A stretch of 64,000 nucleotides of DNA. Origin: Marinilactibacillus piezotolerans (GTDB lineage Bacteria; Bacillota; Bacilli; Lactobacillales; Carnobacteriaceae_A). Every line of letters begins with the position of its first letter. The first letter of the stretch is position 1. Both the position numbers and the translations under genes were made by a program. Where the stretch lies: contig NZ_FOSJ01000007.1 of the NCBI RefSeq assembly GCF_900114235.1, positions 1 to 64,000 of the forward strand, given 5' to 3'. A model generated the notes under the pieces. The model was not told the DNA's origin and made no database searches. It saw only the letters and a program-made list of their open reading frames with translations. Positions 8,694 to 18,544 of this stretch are shown one piece after another.

Positions 8694-9647
8694 TTGAAAA
8701 AAATTTTAATTACAGGTGCATTAGGTCAGATTGGAACGGCACTAACCACGCGTTTGCGGGAGAAATACGGAGCTGATAATGTGATTGCGACAGATATTCA
8801 CAAACCAGAAAATTCTACCGTTGTAGAAAATGGCCTATTTGAGTACTTAGACGTTACAAACCTTACAGCAATCGAAGACTTAGTGAAAAAGCATGAGGTC
8901 GATTCGCTGATTCACCTTGCCGCTCTTCTATCAGCTGTTGCTGAAGCTAAACCGCAATTAGCTTGGGAATTAAATATGGGAGGATTGATGAATGCTTTAG
9001 AAGTTGCAAGAATTCATAATTTGAAATTTTTCACCCCTAGCTCTATTGGTGCTTTTGGTCCTCAAACTCCTAAAGACCAAACCCCACAAGTAACTTTACA
9101 GCGTCCAACAACGATGTATGGTGTAACAAAAGTCAGTGGAGAACTCCTTTGTGACTATTATTATCACAAATTTGGTGTAGACACCAGAAGTGTACGTTTC
9201 CCCGGCTTGATTTCATATGAAGCTTTACCTGGTGGGGGAACAACAGATTATGCGGTTGATATCTACTACGAAGCCTTGAAGAAACATGCTTATACTTCTT
9301 TCATAGATAAAGGTACATACATGGATATGATGTATATGCCAGATGCAGTAGAAGCAATTATTCGCCTAATGGAAGCTCCCGCAAATCAACTTATCAATCG
9401 TAATGCGTTTAACGTCAGTGCAATGAGTGTTTGCCCAGAAGACTTCGAAAAAGCCATCCAGAAGCATATAGCTGATTTTAAATTATCATTTGAGGTAGAT
9501 CCTGTTCGCCAGACGATCGCAGAGTCATGGCCAAACTCAATTGATACTACTAGTGCACGTGAAGAATGGAATTTTTCTCCCGAGTATAGTCTCGAGAGAA
9601 TGACCACTGATATGTTAGAGAAGTTAAAAGAAAAAAGTAAAGCTTAA
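8694..9647 (+). CDS. tdh: L-threonine 3-dehydrogenase, short-chain (epimerase-like) type
   Basis: This is a 317-residue extended-SDR protein with the NAD-binding motif [12 protein letters not shown] at the N-terminus and the YxxxK catalytic pair in YGVTKVSGE (about 143-151). It resembles the NAD-dependent threonine dehydrogenases of the UDP-glucose-epimerase group, which oxidise threonine to 2-amino-3-oxobutyrate. The neighbour kbl uses that product. I chose the TTG start at 8694 because CGGAGGG sits 5-6 bp before it. An in-frame upstream ATG at 8625 would read through the hairpin and has no ribosome site. Order kbl-tdh is the reverse of the enterobacterial tdh-kbl order usually described. 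Confidence 0.85.
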   Translation: MKKILITGALGQIGTALTTRLREKYGADNVIATDIHKPENSTVVENGLFEYLDVTNLTAIEDLVKKHEVDSLIHLAALLSAVAEAKPQLAWELNMGGLMNALEVARIHNLKFFTPSSIGAFGPQTPKDQTPQVTLQRPTTMYGVTKVSGELLCDYYYHKFGVDTRSVRFPGLISYEALPGGGTTDYAVDIYYEALKKHAYTSFIDKGTYMDMMYMPDAVEAIIRLMEAPANQLINRNAFNVSAMSVCPEDFEKAIQKHIADFKLSFEVDPVRQTIAESWPNSIDTTSAREEWNFSPEYSLERMTTDMLEKLKEKSKA

Positions 9648-9687
9648 TTGAACTGAGATACTAAAAAGGCAGAATTGCAATCAATAA

Positions 9688-9731
9688 AAGGAATGCGATT
9701 TTCTTGAACAAGAAAATCGCATTCCTTTTTT
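9688..9731. terminator. Strong terminator after tdh
   Basis: This is an 18 bp perfect stem (9688-9705 with 9710-9727) with a 4 nt loop, followed by T's and preceded by A's. It closes the kbl-tdh unit. The stretch from here to the rpiA stop at 9883 is AT-rich with no other feature seen. Confidence 0.9.
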
Positions 9732-9882
9732 ACATTTAAGCTGTTACTTTCTTCACCGACTGCTTATTTCAGTAAGTTTAATCTCAATTATTAATCGTTC
9801 ATAGCTTTTACTGACAATAAACGTTTATCTTTTCAATAATTATCTATTTTAATTTTTTCAGTAATAACTCTATTTAATACCC

Positions 9883-10560
9883 TTATCTATTTACTTCTTC
9901 AACAACTGGTCCTTCGCTAGTACCTACGATGACAGTATTGACACAATTTAAGAAAAGTCCATGTTCAACTACTCCGGTTAACGAATCTAACCATTTCGCT
10001 AATTTTAGTGGTTCTTCAATTAGACCCATGTTCAAATCAATAATCAAATTACCCGAATCAGTTACCAGTTGTTTTCCTTCTTTATCGTTTCTCCAAGTTG
10101 GCTTGTAACCTTTTTTCTCAAATAATTTAAATAGCTGACCCGAACCAAAATGAACAACTTCTATCGGCAAAGGAAATGCCCCTAGTTCGTCAACTAGCTT
10201 ACTTTCATCCACAATCCAGATATTTTTATCTGACAAATTAGCGACGATTTTTTCAAATAAGTGCGCAGCACCTCCACCTTTAATTCCCTGATATTGACTA
10301 GAAATCTCATCAGCGCCATCAATGGTTAGATCAATTTTTTCTACTTCGTCTATATCTTTTAGAGGAATACCCAAGGCTCTTGCGTGATCAGCTGTTTTAA
10401 ATGAAGTCGTCACTCCTACAATTTGCAGTCCATCTTCTTTGACACGTTTCCCTATAGCTTCTACCATATAATAGGCCGTTGAACCTGTTCCTAAACCAAC
10501 TGTCATCCCGTCTTTCACAAATTCGGCAGCTTTATATCCTACCATTTCTTTTAAATTCAT
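9883..10560 (-). CDS. rpiA: Ribose-5-phosphate isomerase A
   Basis: This 225-residue enzyme interconverts ribose 5-phosphate and ribulose 5-phosphate in the pentose phosphate pathway. Signature segments are [16 protein letters not shown] (phosphate-binding, about 22-37), DGADEIS and [14 protein letters not shown], with the catalytic Glu/Asp pair in these regions. Length is normal for RpiA. The start ATG has an AAAGGA site. It stands alone, divergent from the M20 gene. Confidence 0.95.
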   Translation of the reverse strand: MNLKEMVGYKAAEFVKDGMTVGLGTGSTAYYMVEAIGKRVKEDGLQIVGVTTSFKTADHARALGIPLKDIDEVEKIDLTIDGADEISSQYQGIKGGGAAHLFEKIVANLSDKNIWIVDESKLVDELGAFPLPIEVVHFGSGQLFKLFEKKGYKPTWRNDKEGKQLVTDSGNLIIDLNMGLIEEPLKLAKWLDSLTGVVEHGLFLNCVNTVIVGTSEGPVVEEVNR

Positions 10561-10738
10561 CGAATTGTCCTTTCCTTTGCTTTCTCCTATGTATCGCTTT
10601 CATTTCCATATAATTGTACCATAGATCAAATTAATTCCACGCTTCAAATTCTAAATTAATTCTTTCTCAAATATATCTTTCTTTTTAAGATTAAAAAATG
10701 ATATAATTATCATTAAATATTTTTAACGGAGTGAGATT

Positions 10739-11941
10739 ATGTATACTGCACTATCCTCAAATCTAATAGAAACAATAAAAGATCATGAACAAACAGTAGT
10801 TGATTATAGAAGAAAATTACATGAATTCCCAGAACTATCTTTTCAAGAAGTTAAAACGAGTCAATTTATTTTCGATGAAATGAGTGCTCTTGATAATGTT
10901 GAAGTTACTCGTCCGACAAAAACTTCCGTTCTAGTTAAAATTACCGGAGCAAAGCCTGGATTGAAAATTGGATTACGTGCAGATATTGATGCCTTACCAA
11001 TTCAAGAAGACCGCCCCGATATTCCATTCGCTTCACATGTAGATGGAGTAATGCATGCTTGTGGGCATGACGGACATACCGCTTTATTATTAACAGCAAC
11101 AAAAATTTTGTCTGAACACACTGATCAGTTAGAAGGGGAAATATATAGTATCTTTCAGCATGCTGAAGAAAGTCATCCAGGTGGAGCGAAAGAAATGGTT
11201 GCAACCGGTTTGTTCGATGACTTCGATTTTATATATGGTCATCACTTGGTTTCAAGTTTAAATACAGGGCTTATTGATGTCAAAACTGGTGCTTGCTCTG
11301 GAAATTCAGACCGCTACGAGGTGATGATTTATGGAAAAGGCGGACATGCAGCAAGTCCTCATGAAACAATCGATCCAGTAATCATCGGAGCTCAAATTAT
11401 TGATAAATTTCAAACCATTATCTCTCGGAAATTAGATCCTTTAGCTTCAGGAATTATTTCCAATACGGTATTCCAAGCAGGTGATCCTAACGCAAAAAAT
11501 ATTATTCCTGATAGTATTATTCTCGGAGGAAGCGTTCGAACCTTTGATGCAGATGTAAGAGCATTAATTGAAACTGAGATGGAACGAGTAATTCGCGGGA
11601 CTTGTGATAGTTACGGCGCTACGTATGATTTCAATTTTCGTCATGGTTATGCAAGTGTGATTAATAATGCAGAAACTACTAAATTAGTAGAAAAAATTTC
11701 TAGAGATCTTTATCCTGAACAAATTGTTTCTTTACCACCTTTTATGGGAGGAGAAGATTTTTCTGCCTTTTCAGCTATCGTTCCTTCAACCTATTTATTT
11801 ATAGGTTCTAGAAACGAAGATTTAGGATTCGATTTCCCTCATCATCATCCAAAATTTGGGTTGGACGAAAACAGTTTCTTAACTGGAATTACATTATTTG
11901 TCAGTGTTGCGATGAATTACTCAAAAATAGCTTCTAAATAA
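10739..11941 (+). CDS. M20 family amidohydrolase
   Basis: This 400-residue metal-dependent amidohydrolase belongs to the N-acyl-amino-acid / hippurate hydrolase subfamily (M20D). Metal-binding motifs are MHACGHDGHT (about 103-112) and HAEESHPGG. The dimerisation domain begins around GKGGHAASPHE, and FMGGEDFSAF near the C-terminus carries the last ligand region. It probably releases amino acids from N-acyl or p-aminobenzoyl conjugates, but the precise substrate cannot be told. An AbgT-type transporter is encoded at 39696-41231, not adjacent. The ribosome site ACGGAGTG precedes the ATG. Confidence 0.88.
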   Translation: MYTALSSNLIETIKDHEQTVVDYRRKLHEFPELSFQEVKTSQFIFDEMSALDNVEVTRPTKTSVLVKITGAKPGLKIGLRADIDALPIQEDRPDIPFASHVDGVMHACGHDGHTALLLTATKILSEHTDQLEGEIYSIFQHAEESHPGGAKEMVATGLFDDFDFIYGHHLVSSLNTGLIDVKTGACSGNSDRYEVMIYGKGGHAASPHETIDPVIIGAQIIDKFQTIISRKLDPLASGIISNTVFQAGDPNAKNIIPDSIILGGSVRTFDADVRALIETEMERVIRGTCDSYGATYDFNFRHGYASVINNAETTKLVEKISRDLYPEQIVSLPPFMGGEDFSAFSAIVPSTYLFIGSRNEDLGFDFPHHHPKFGLDENSFLTGITLFVSVAMNYSKIASK

Positions 11942-11953
11942 ATCGACAGAATA

Positions 11954-12025
11954 AAAAGCCTTACTTTACTGATTCCAACAGTAATCTAATAGATTACCCG
12001 CAGTTAAACAATAAGTAAGGCTTTT
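11954..12025. terminator. Bidirectional branched terminator between M20 gene and potD
   Basis: An outer stem of 13 bp (11954-11966 with 12013-12025) ends in A and T runs. Its loop contains a second perfect 7 bp hairpin, GTAATCT (11981-11987) with AGATTAC (11991-11997). It can end the M20 transcript and the pot operon from the other side. Confidence 0.8.
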
Positions 12026-12032
12026 AAATTAT

Positions 12033-13109
12033 TTAATCTCTTCTCAGCATTTTAAACTCTAAAAATAAATCATTATATTTCCCTAAATACTCATAGCCAA
12101 GATTTTCATAAACTTCAAGATTTTCCATCATTTCGTCTGTGGGATAAAACTGTACATCACTAATAGTTTCTTCTGGTAATAATGCCATAGCATCTTGATT
12201 AGGTGTGCTGTATCCAATGTAGTCTGCATTTTGTGCAGCAATTTCTGGTTTAAGCATAAAATTGATGAAGGCATACGCAGCTTCTGTATTTTGAGCTGTT
12301 TTAGGAATGACCATATTATCAAACCACAAATTAGATCCTTCTTCAGGCAAGATGTAATGCAGTGATGCATTTTCCCACATCATGTCAGCTGCTTCTCCTG
12401 AAAATGTTACAGCAATAGGTGCTTCTTCCTGGATCATGTACATCTTGATTTCATCAGCTACCAGGGCTTTGACATTGGGCGCTAACCCCTTCAATAACTC
12501 AAACGCATCAGCAAGTTCTTCATCGTTTTTCGAATTCAATGAGTACCCTTTTGTCTCTAGTCCAATACCGATAATCTCTCTTGCTCCATCAATCAGCATA
12601 ATATCTTCATTATATTCAGAATTCCACAGATCACTCCATGACTGAATTTCGTCTTCGTTGATCATTTTATCATTATAAATAATCCCTAAAGTGCCCCAGA
12701 AGTAAGGAATAGAGTATTGATTATCAGGATCAAAAGCCAAGTCTAAAAATGCTGGATCAATATGCTCCAATCCTTCTATTTTAGAATGATCAAGCGGAAG
12801 TACTAGTTCTTCTTGAATCATACGATCAATCATATACTCACTTGGTATGGCCAGATCATACGCTGTTCCACCTTGTTGAACTTTTGTGTACATTGCTTCG
12901 TTTGAATCAAACGTTTCGTAAACGACGCGATACCCTGTTTCTTCTTCAAATTGTTCAAGTAATGCTGGATCAATATAATCTCCCCAGTTAAAGATATTCA
13001 ATGTATCGGAACTCGCAGTTCCTTCAGAACGGTCTACATATAAACTTCCAATGTATAGCAATCCTGTAACACCTAAGATGATTACAGTAAGTTGAACGAG
13101 CCTTTTCAT
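12033..13109 (-). CDS. potD: Spermidine/putrescine-binding protein PotD
   Basis: This 358-residue extracellular polyamine-binding protein has an N-terminal hydrophobic segment (about 6-25, no clear lipobox Cys). The bacterial extracellular binding fold begins NIFNWGDYIDPALLEQFEEE, the typical PotD opening in which W and D contact the polyamine. Further family segments are YDLAIPSEYMIDRM and IPYFWGTLGIIYND. It is the last gene of potABCD, and its ATG overlaps the last base of potC. It supplies substrate to the PotBC channel. Confidence 0.93.
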   Translation of the reverse strand: MKRLVQLTVIILGVTGLLYIGSLYVDRSEGTASSDTLNIFNWGDYIDPALLEQFEEETGYRVVYETFDSNEAMYTKVQQGGTAYDLAIPSEYMIDRMIQEELVLPLDHSKIEGLEHIDPAFLDLAFDPDNQYSIPYFWGTLGIIYNDKMINEDEIQSWSDLWNSEYNEDIMLIDGAREIIGIGLETKGYSLNSKNDEELADAFELLKGLAPNVKALVADEIKMYMIQEEAPIAVTFSGEAADMMWENASLHYILPEEGSNLWFDNMVIPKTAQNTEAAYAFINFMLKPEIAAQNADYIGYSTPNQDAMALLPEETISDVQFYPTDEMMENLEVYENLGYEYLGKYNDLFLEFKMLRRD

Positions 13110-13948
13110 TAAGGAGACACCGCCTTCTGGTGATTCGCTGAATCTATATCCGTTAATTTGCGTTTTCGGTTTCGTTGTTGCTTTTGAACAAAATAATAAC
13201 CACTTACTAACCCTAATGCCAGAATAAATAAAATGGTACTGAGGGCATAGATTTCCAAGCTGATTCCTTGTCTTGCTCTAGAGTATATTTCAACAGACAA
13301 TGTTGCAAATCCATTTCCAGTAACAAAGAATGTCACCGCAAAATCATCTATAGAATAGGTGAATGCCATAAAATATCCTGCTAAAACCCCTGGCGTAATG
13401 CTTGGAATAATGACACTTTTTAATACTTGCCAGTTATTGGCACCTAAATCTTTTGCTGCGGTAATCATATTCAGATTCATTTCTTGTAATTTTGGTAACA
13501 CCATCAAAACAACAATGGGAATACTGAATGCAATATGAGAAAACAAAACAGAATAGAATCCTAATCGAAAGCCAGCCATTGTAAAGAGTAATAAAAAGCT
13601 AGCACCTATAATTACGTCTGGAGAAACCAGCAGAACGTTATTCAACCCTAATAAAGCTACTTGTGTTTTTCGTTGGCTTACGAAAAAAATCCCGATTGCT
13701 CCCAGCGTTCCAATAATTGTTGCTATTAAAGAAGAAAGCAGTGCAACTCTAAAAGTATCTAGTGCTATTCGAATTAATCGCGTATCGTCTGCAAGTGACC
13801 CATAATGTTCTGTTGTGAAGCCGGTAAACTCGTTCATCGTTCCAGCCTGATTAAAAGAATAATAAATTAAATAGATAATAGGCGTATAAAGTAGAGCAAA
13901 TATTAAAAATAAATAGGCATTCGACCAACTAAATTTTAACTTTTTCAT
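13109..13948 (-). CDS. potC: Spermidine/putrescine ABC transporter permease PotC
   Basis: This 279-residue inner-membrane permease has about six helices. The EAA loop is around AAKDLGANNWQVLKSVIIP, and the family segment YSIDDFAVTFFVTG lies near residues 203-216. It overlaps potB by 4 bp and potD by 1 bp, so translation is probably coupled. With PotB it forms the polyamine channel. Confidence 0.93.
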   Translation of the reverse strand: MKKLKFSWSNAYLFLIFALLYTPIIYLIYYSFNQAGTMNEFTGFTTEHYGSLADDTRLIRIALDTFRVALLSSLIATIIGTLGAIGIFFVSQRKTQVALLGLNNVLLVSPDVIIGASFLLLFTMAGFRLGFYSVLFSHIAFSIPIVVLMVLPKLQEMNLNMITAAKDLGANNWQVLKSVIIPSITPGVLAGYFMAFTYSIDDFAVTFFVTGNGFATLSVEIYSRARQGISLEIYALSTILFILALGLVSGYYFVQKQQRNRKRKLTDIDSANHQKAVSP

Positions 13949-14757
13949 AGTTTACGAGCCTCCTTTTTACGTCCAGAGGTCAACAGCATTATGATAATCA
14001 TCAACAATATCAGTACGATACCAATCGTAGAACCCATTCCCCAGTTTTGTGTCACGAGAAAATGCTGTTCAATGGCCGTTCCCAAAGTAATGACCCTATT
14101 TCCACCGATCAACCTTGTTAACATAAATAGTGATAATGACGGAATAAATACAACTTGTATTCCACTTCTTACTCCTGAAAGAGATAAAGGAAAAACAACT
14201 GTTTTGAAAGTATCCCAACTGCTTGCTCCTAAATCACGGCTAGCATGCAGTAATGAAGAATCAATCTCTTCAATCGCATTGTATATCGGAAGGAGCATAA
14301 ATGGAATTTCAATGTAAGTTGCAACTAACAAGAAGCTTGCATTTGTAAAGAGTAGCTGCTGCCTACCGATTCCGATCCAGTCAAAAAATCCATTTATACT
14401 ACCGTCCTGACTGAGTAAACCAATAAAAGCATAAGCTTTAAGCAAGACATTGATCCATGTAGGTAAAATCAGCAAGAGCATCCATAAATCTTTGCGTTTT
14501 GTCTGCGTTAAAAAGTAAGCAGTTGGATAACTGATACAAAATGTTAGAAGTGTAATGATAAAAGCATATAAAAATGATTGCAATGTCATGGTTAAATAAG
14601 TAGCTGAAGTAAAATAAGTGAGAATATTATCAAATGTAAATTCTCCATTTATCCCAATAAAGGATTGATAAACAAGTAATCCGATTGGAATAAGAACAAA
14701 TAAGCCAATCCAGATAAAATAAGGGAAAAAGAGTACTCTGTTTTGCTTAGACGTCAT
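13945..14757 (-). CDS. potB: Spermidine/putrescine ABC transporter permease PotB
   Basis: This 270-residue permease has a hydrophobic N-terminus ([23 protein letters not shown]), the EAA-type loop [20 protein letters not shown] and [14 protein letters not shown], as in other PotB proteins. Its start overlaps the end of potA by 11 bp. It is the channel partner of PotC. Confidence 0.93.
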   Translation of the reverse strand: MTSKQNRVLFFPYFIWIGLFVLIPIGLLVYQSFIGINGEFTFDNILTYFTSATYLTMTLQSFLYAFIITLLTFCISYPTAYFLTQTKRKDLWMLLLILPTWINVLLKAYAFIGLLSQDGSINGFFDWIGIGRQQLLFTNASFLLVATYIEIPFMLLPIYNAIEEIDSSLLHASRDLGASSWDTFKTVVFPLSLSGVRSGIQVVFIPSLSLFMLTRLIGGNRVITLGTAIEQHFLVTQNWGMGSTIGIVLILLMIIIMLLTSGRKKEARKL

Positions 14758-15901
14758 AGTTCAGCTCCACTCCCTTTTCAATATCAATAGCATCTTGTAC
14801 ACTTGTTCCACTGTTGGATGCATATTCTTCCAAACGACTATTGAATGCTTCTTCCGTTTCTCCTATACGCATAATGTGGATATCTCTTGGTTCAAATGCA
14901 AGGCCTACTTCATCCCCGACTTCTGCTTTTCGTGTCGTATGGACCATCCATTCGTTTCCTTCTGGATCTTCTCCGATAATTTCGTAATGGACACCTCTGA
15001 ATAGTTGCGATTGAACTTTCACTTTCAAGTTACCCAGTACTGGTCTAGTCATTACCAAATCTTCTGGTCGAATCACGATTTCTACTTGTTCTTCTTCAGT
15101 CATTCCGCCATCCACACAATCAAATATCTTTCCGGCAAACTCTACTTTGTAGTCTTTAATCATTTTTCCTGTAACAATATTACTTTCTCCAATGAAATCT
15201 GCTACATAATTATTCAAAGGTTCGTCATAAATGTCAATAGGTGTACCACTCTGAATGATTTCACCTTCTTTCATAACAAAAATCTTGTCACTCATAGCCA
15301 GTGCTTCTTCCTGATCATGGGTAACAAAAATAAAAGTAATTCCTAGCCGTTGTTGCAGCTCTCTTAATTCATACTGCATTTCTGTTCTTAATTTCAAATC
15401 CAGCGCTGACAAAGGTTCGTCCAGCAGTAATATTTCAGGTTCATTGACAATTGCTCTAGCGATAGCAACACGTTGGCGCTGCCCACCAGACATTTCTGAA
15501 ATTTCTCTTGTTTCAAATCCTGTTAAACGTACAGATTTTAGTGCATCTGTTACTTTTTGTTTAACTTGATTCTTGGGTAACTTTTTTATCTTCAATCCAA
15601 ATGCAACATTGTCATATACATTCATATGAGGAAATAAAGCATAATCCTGAAAAACTGTATTCACTTTACGTTTATTAGGCGGTAGAGTGTTGACTTTTTT
15701 ACCATCTAGAATAATAGATCCAGAAGTGGCTTGAGTAAATCCTGCAATTAAATTTAAAATTGTTGACTTTCCGCATCCTGACGGACCTAACAAGGTATAA
15801 AACTTACCTTTTTCTAAATCAAAAGAAATATCTTTTAAGATCATGTTTTCATCGAATTGTTTGTGAACATTTTGAAACGAAATTATGGTATTTTCCGCCA
15901 C
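14747..15901 (-). CDS. potA: Spermidine/putrescine ABC transporter ATPase PotA
   Basis: This is a 384-residue ATPase with Walker [11 protein letters not shown], signature SGGQRQRVA, Walker B LLLDEP and H-loop [12 protein letters not shown]-terminal TOBE-type regulatory region from about residue 275 includes IRPEDLVM. It starts with GTG at 15901, supported by AAGGGAGTG 7 bp upstream. It is the first gene of potABCD. In many lactic acid bacteria murB directly precedes potA; here a Gfo/Idh/MocA gene and a terminator lie between. The AT-rich 300 bp upstream should hold the promoter. Confidence 0.95.
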   Translation of the reverse strand: MAENTIISFQNVHKQFDENMILKDISFDLEKGKFYTLLGPSGCGKSTILNLIAGFTQATSGSIILDGKKVNTLPPNKRKVNTVFQDYALFPHMNVYDNVAFGLKIKKLPKNQVKQKVTDALKSVRLTGFETREISEMSGGQRQRVAIARAIVNEPEILLLDEPLSALDLKLRTEMQYELRELQQRLGITFIFVTHDQEEALAMSDKIFVMKEGEIIQSGTPIDIYDEPLNNYVADFIGESNIVTGKMIKDYKVEFAGKIFDCVDGGMTEEEQVEIVIRPEDLVMTRPVLGNLKVKVQSQLFRGVHYEIIGEDPEGNEWMVHTTRKAEVGDEVGLAFEPRDIHIMRIGETEEAFNSRLEEYASNSGTSVQDAIDIEKGVELNYDV

Positions 15902-16094
15902 AGTCTAACACTCCCTTTAATTACTTTTTCATAAAATATTGTGAAACCTATATAATTATATCTTTAAGTGGGATAAAATCAATCACTTTTACTGATTATA
16001 TCTTACAATTTATTAGTCTCTTATTCACAATTTAATATTATTTTTTCTATATTTCTTGTAACAACAGATATTATAAAGTTGAATTAAACGTTTT

Positions 16095-16123
16095 AAAAAC
16101 GACCGTTCGAATAGAACGATCGT
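16095..16123 (-). terminator. Terminator upstream of potA (end of the oxidoreductase transcript)
   Basis: On the minus strand ACGATCGTTC pairs with GAACGGTCGT (10 bp, one G-U), followed by TTTTT. It lies about 95 bp past the oxidoreductase stop and some 190 bp before potA, so it separates the two units. Apart from this and the hairpin at 16171-16202, the gap 15902-16219 shows only AT-rich sequence. Confidence 0.75.
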
Positions 16124-16170
16124 CTTAAGAATGAGTTACTATTTTATTTTTACAGAGAATATTATAATAA

Positions 16171-16202
16171 TTTCAAGAAAAGCTATTATGCTTTTCTTGA
16201 AA
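16171..16202. terminator. Second hairpin after the oxidoreductase gene
   Basis: A perfect 13 bp inverted repeat, TTTCAAGAAAAGC (16171-16183) with its complement (16190-16202), begins 18 bp past the stop codon. It lacks a proper T run, so it may protect the 3' end or act together with the terminator at 16095-16123. Confidence 0.5.
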
Positions 16203-16219
16203 ATCAATTATAGAGTTAA

Positions 16220-17134
16220 TCAGAATCCTGCATTTCCCAAAATTGTTTCACAAACTTCATGGCTCTGTAAAACAGAGTCCAAAGGTACTGGATTCACTCC
16301 ATTTGTTTCTACTGTTTCTAAGAAAACATCAATCATTGAAGCAAATCCTCTTTTATATAGCGTGTTTTCCCAGTCGCCATAGGACTTGCTGAACAAACCG
16401 GATTCATTATATCTTGTAAAATCTGCAAGATTTTCTAAACGCACAGTCTCATTCGAACTTTGGACTTCCATTGTTTCAAGTCTTGCTCCTGATTCTGTAT
16501 TTACTGAAACCATTATATTAGCTGATTCTGACTCCAGCATTACCCATGCACGTTTTAATGCGTCTTCTGTACCGACTATTCCAGTACCAATGATTCTGAC
16601 AGGACCATCCACCATGTGTAAAGCTGTATCGATTGGATGAATCATCAAGTCATATATACGATATCTTGAAGCCTTCGTCGGTTGATTGGCCTGATTTTTT
16701 TGAAAAAAGATCATATTTTTATTCTGAATTTCTTTTAATTCTTTAACTCTTGGTGCAAATCTGCGATTGAATCCTGTCATTAGTAAAGTATTTGTCTCTT
16801 TAGATAGTTTAATCAGTTCTTTAGTTTCCTCTAGTCGATCACTGATTGGTTTATCCACAAATACTGCAATTCTTTTTTCAAGCATAGCACGAATAATTTC
16901 AGCATGGGTAGTCGTAGGAGTGTGAATAAAGACAGCATCTATATCCAAATCCAATAGATCTTCCCAATCTGTATGTAATTGCTCAGCATTTATTCTATAT
17001 TTTTCTCCTAAAACTTCTAGTTTTTCTTTATTTCTAGTACTCAAATGCCATTCTACTTCTGGATGTTCTGTCATCATCATGGGTAAATAGGCTTTTTGTG
17101 CAATAGTCCCTAATCCAATCACGCCAACTTTCAT
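16220..17134 (-). CDS. Gfo/Idh/MocA family oxidoreductase
   Basis: This 304-residue NAD(P)-dependent oxidoreductase has the Rossmann motif VGVIGLGTIAQKAYLP at the N-terminus and a C-terminal alpha/beta substrate domain. The family lysine sits in VDKPISD (about residue 94). IHPIDTALHMVDG carries the catalytic-type histidine. The substrate, usually a sugar or polyol derivative, cannot be inferred. A strong TTAGGAGGA precedes the ATG. It lies alone between terminators, between murB and potA. Confidence 0.85.
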   Translation of the reverse strand: MKVGVIGLGTIAQKAYLPMMMTEHPEVEWHLSTRNKEKLEVLGEKYRINAEQLHTDWEDLLDLDIDAVFIHTPTTTHAEIIRAMLEKRIAVFVDKPISDRLEETKELIKLSKETNTLLMTGFNRRFAPRVKELKEIQNKNMIFFQKNQANQPTKASRYRIYDLMIHPIDTALHMVDGPVRIIGTGIVGTEDALKRAWVMLESESANIMVSVNTESGARLETMEVQSSNETVRLENLADFTRYNESGLFSKSYGDWENTLYKRGFASMIDVFLETVETNGVNPVPLDSVLQSHEVCETILGNAGF

Positions 17135-17225
17135 TTAACTTCCTCCTAATATTTTATAATTCTTTTCTACTTTCTTCTTATATTATATAGAATTTTAAGC
17201 GTTTTAATATAATAAAATAATAAAA

Positions 17226-17273
17226 GCATACCTATCAGACATTTTTATTTTAAAAATAGTCCTCCTTGTATGC
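17226..17273 (-). terminator. Terminator after murB
   Basis: The minus strand folds as GCATAC/GTATGC around an inner CTATTTTT/AAAAATG-type stem and is followed by TTTTATTATTTT. The stem starts a few bases past the murB stop at 17280. Confidence 0.6.
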
Positions 17274-17279
17274 GTTTAT

Positions 17280-18287
17280 TTAAAGCTCGTCAGCTAGTTG
17301 AACGGATTGTTCAGCATTAATTTTCTTTTTGAACTCTGTTGTAGCTTTTTTGATGATATTCTTCGCATGTACAATCTCGGTTTCAGTTGGATCTTCCCCA
17401 ATAATGCGGACTTCAGTTTCTAATTGAACATCGTCTTTATCTAAAATAACCTCTTTAATATGTTCGATCAATTCAATATAATCTGTTGCTGTTGCTTGAT
17501 TTACATTTACAATAAAACCCGCATGTTTTGTAGAGATCTGAGCTCCACCCCAAACTAACCCTTGTAAACCTGCTTCTTGAATAAGCTTACCTGTAAAGTA
17601 GCCTGTTGGACGTTTAAATACTGATCCGCACGAAGGATATTCAAGAGGTTGTTTTGTTGTACGAAGCATTGTTAATTCATTCATACGCTCGATAATTTTT
17701 TCTTGATCCCCTTCAGTTAGTAAAAATGTCACATCAATTACGATATCGCCTGTCTGCTGAATTTTACTGTTTCGATAAACAAATTCCATTTCTTCATTTG
17801 TTACTTCTTTTAATTCTCCTGTTCGAGATAATACAGTAACTTTTTGAATGACATCTTTAACTTCTCCATCGTAGGCTCCAGCATTCATGAAGACAGCACC
17901 ACCTACACTCCCGGGAATCCCGCAAGCAAATTCAAGTCCACTCAAACTGAAACCAGAAGCTTTCTTACTAACATCAATCAAAGCGGCACCAGCTTGTGCA
18001 ACGATAGTCTTTTCATGTACAGAAATCTGATCCATTTCAGTTAAAATCAGTGTGACTCCACGAATCCCACCGTCTTTAACGATTAAATTACTGGCATTCC
18101 CTAAAATGGTCAACGGCCATTTTTTTTCATGAATATAAGTTACGATTTCTGCGATTTCTTCTTTTCTTTTAGGGAATACTAGTACATCTGCAGGTCCACC
18201 AGTTTTTGTATAAGTATAATGTGCTAAGGGTTCATTTATTTTAATAATTGAATCTTTAAATTTTTGTTGGAATATTTTTAAGTCCAT
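17280..18287 (-). CDS. murB: UDP-N-acetylenolpyruvoylglucosamine reductase
   Basis: This 335-residue FAD enzyme reduces UDP-GlcNAc-enolpyruvate to UDP-MurNAc in peptidoglycan synthesis. FAD-binding motifs are YTKTGGPADVLVFPK and LGNASNLIVKDGGIRG. The GIPGSVGGAVFMNAGAYDGE loop and the proton-donor serine in PSCGSVFKRP are present. It matches the type IIb MurB of Firmicutes but is about 35 residues longer at the C-terminus, with a Lys/Glu-rich tail. An AGAGGAACG site precedes the ATG. Confidence 0.95.
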   Translation of the reverse strand: MDLKIFQQKFKDSIIKINEPLAHYTYTKTGGPADVLVFPKRKEEIAEIVTYIHEKKWPLTILGNASNLIVKDGGIRGVTLILTEMDQISVHEKTIVAQAGAALIDVSKKASGFSLSGLEFACGIPGSVGGAVFMNAGAYDGEVKDVIQKVTVLSRTGELKEVTNEEMEFVYRNSKIQQTGDIVIDVTFLLTEGDQEKIIERMNELTMLRTTKQPLEYPSCGSVFKRPTGYFTGKLIQEAGLQGLVWGGAQISTKHAGFIVNVNQATATDYIELIEHIKEVILDKDDVQLETEVRIIGEDPTETEIVHAKNIIKKATTEFKKKINAEQSVQLADEL

Positions 18288-18544
18288 GTATCTTTACGTT
18301 CCTCTCAATTAATATCCGTTCTAGTCTGGTAGGCAATTTTCTGAAAAACTAAATTATCAGTTTTTTTTATTCTAACATGAATATACCATATGTAATAGTT
18401 ATAATTCTAATTGTAACTAAACCGTCAACCTTTTCACTCTAAAACATCATCATTCATTAATGAATGTACAACTATAATCTTTCGTTTTTACATTCCAGAT
18501 TAAATTAGATATGATTAGAGTAACATATATTGGAGGAATTACTT

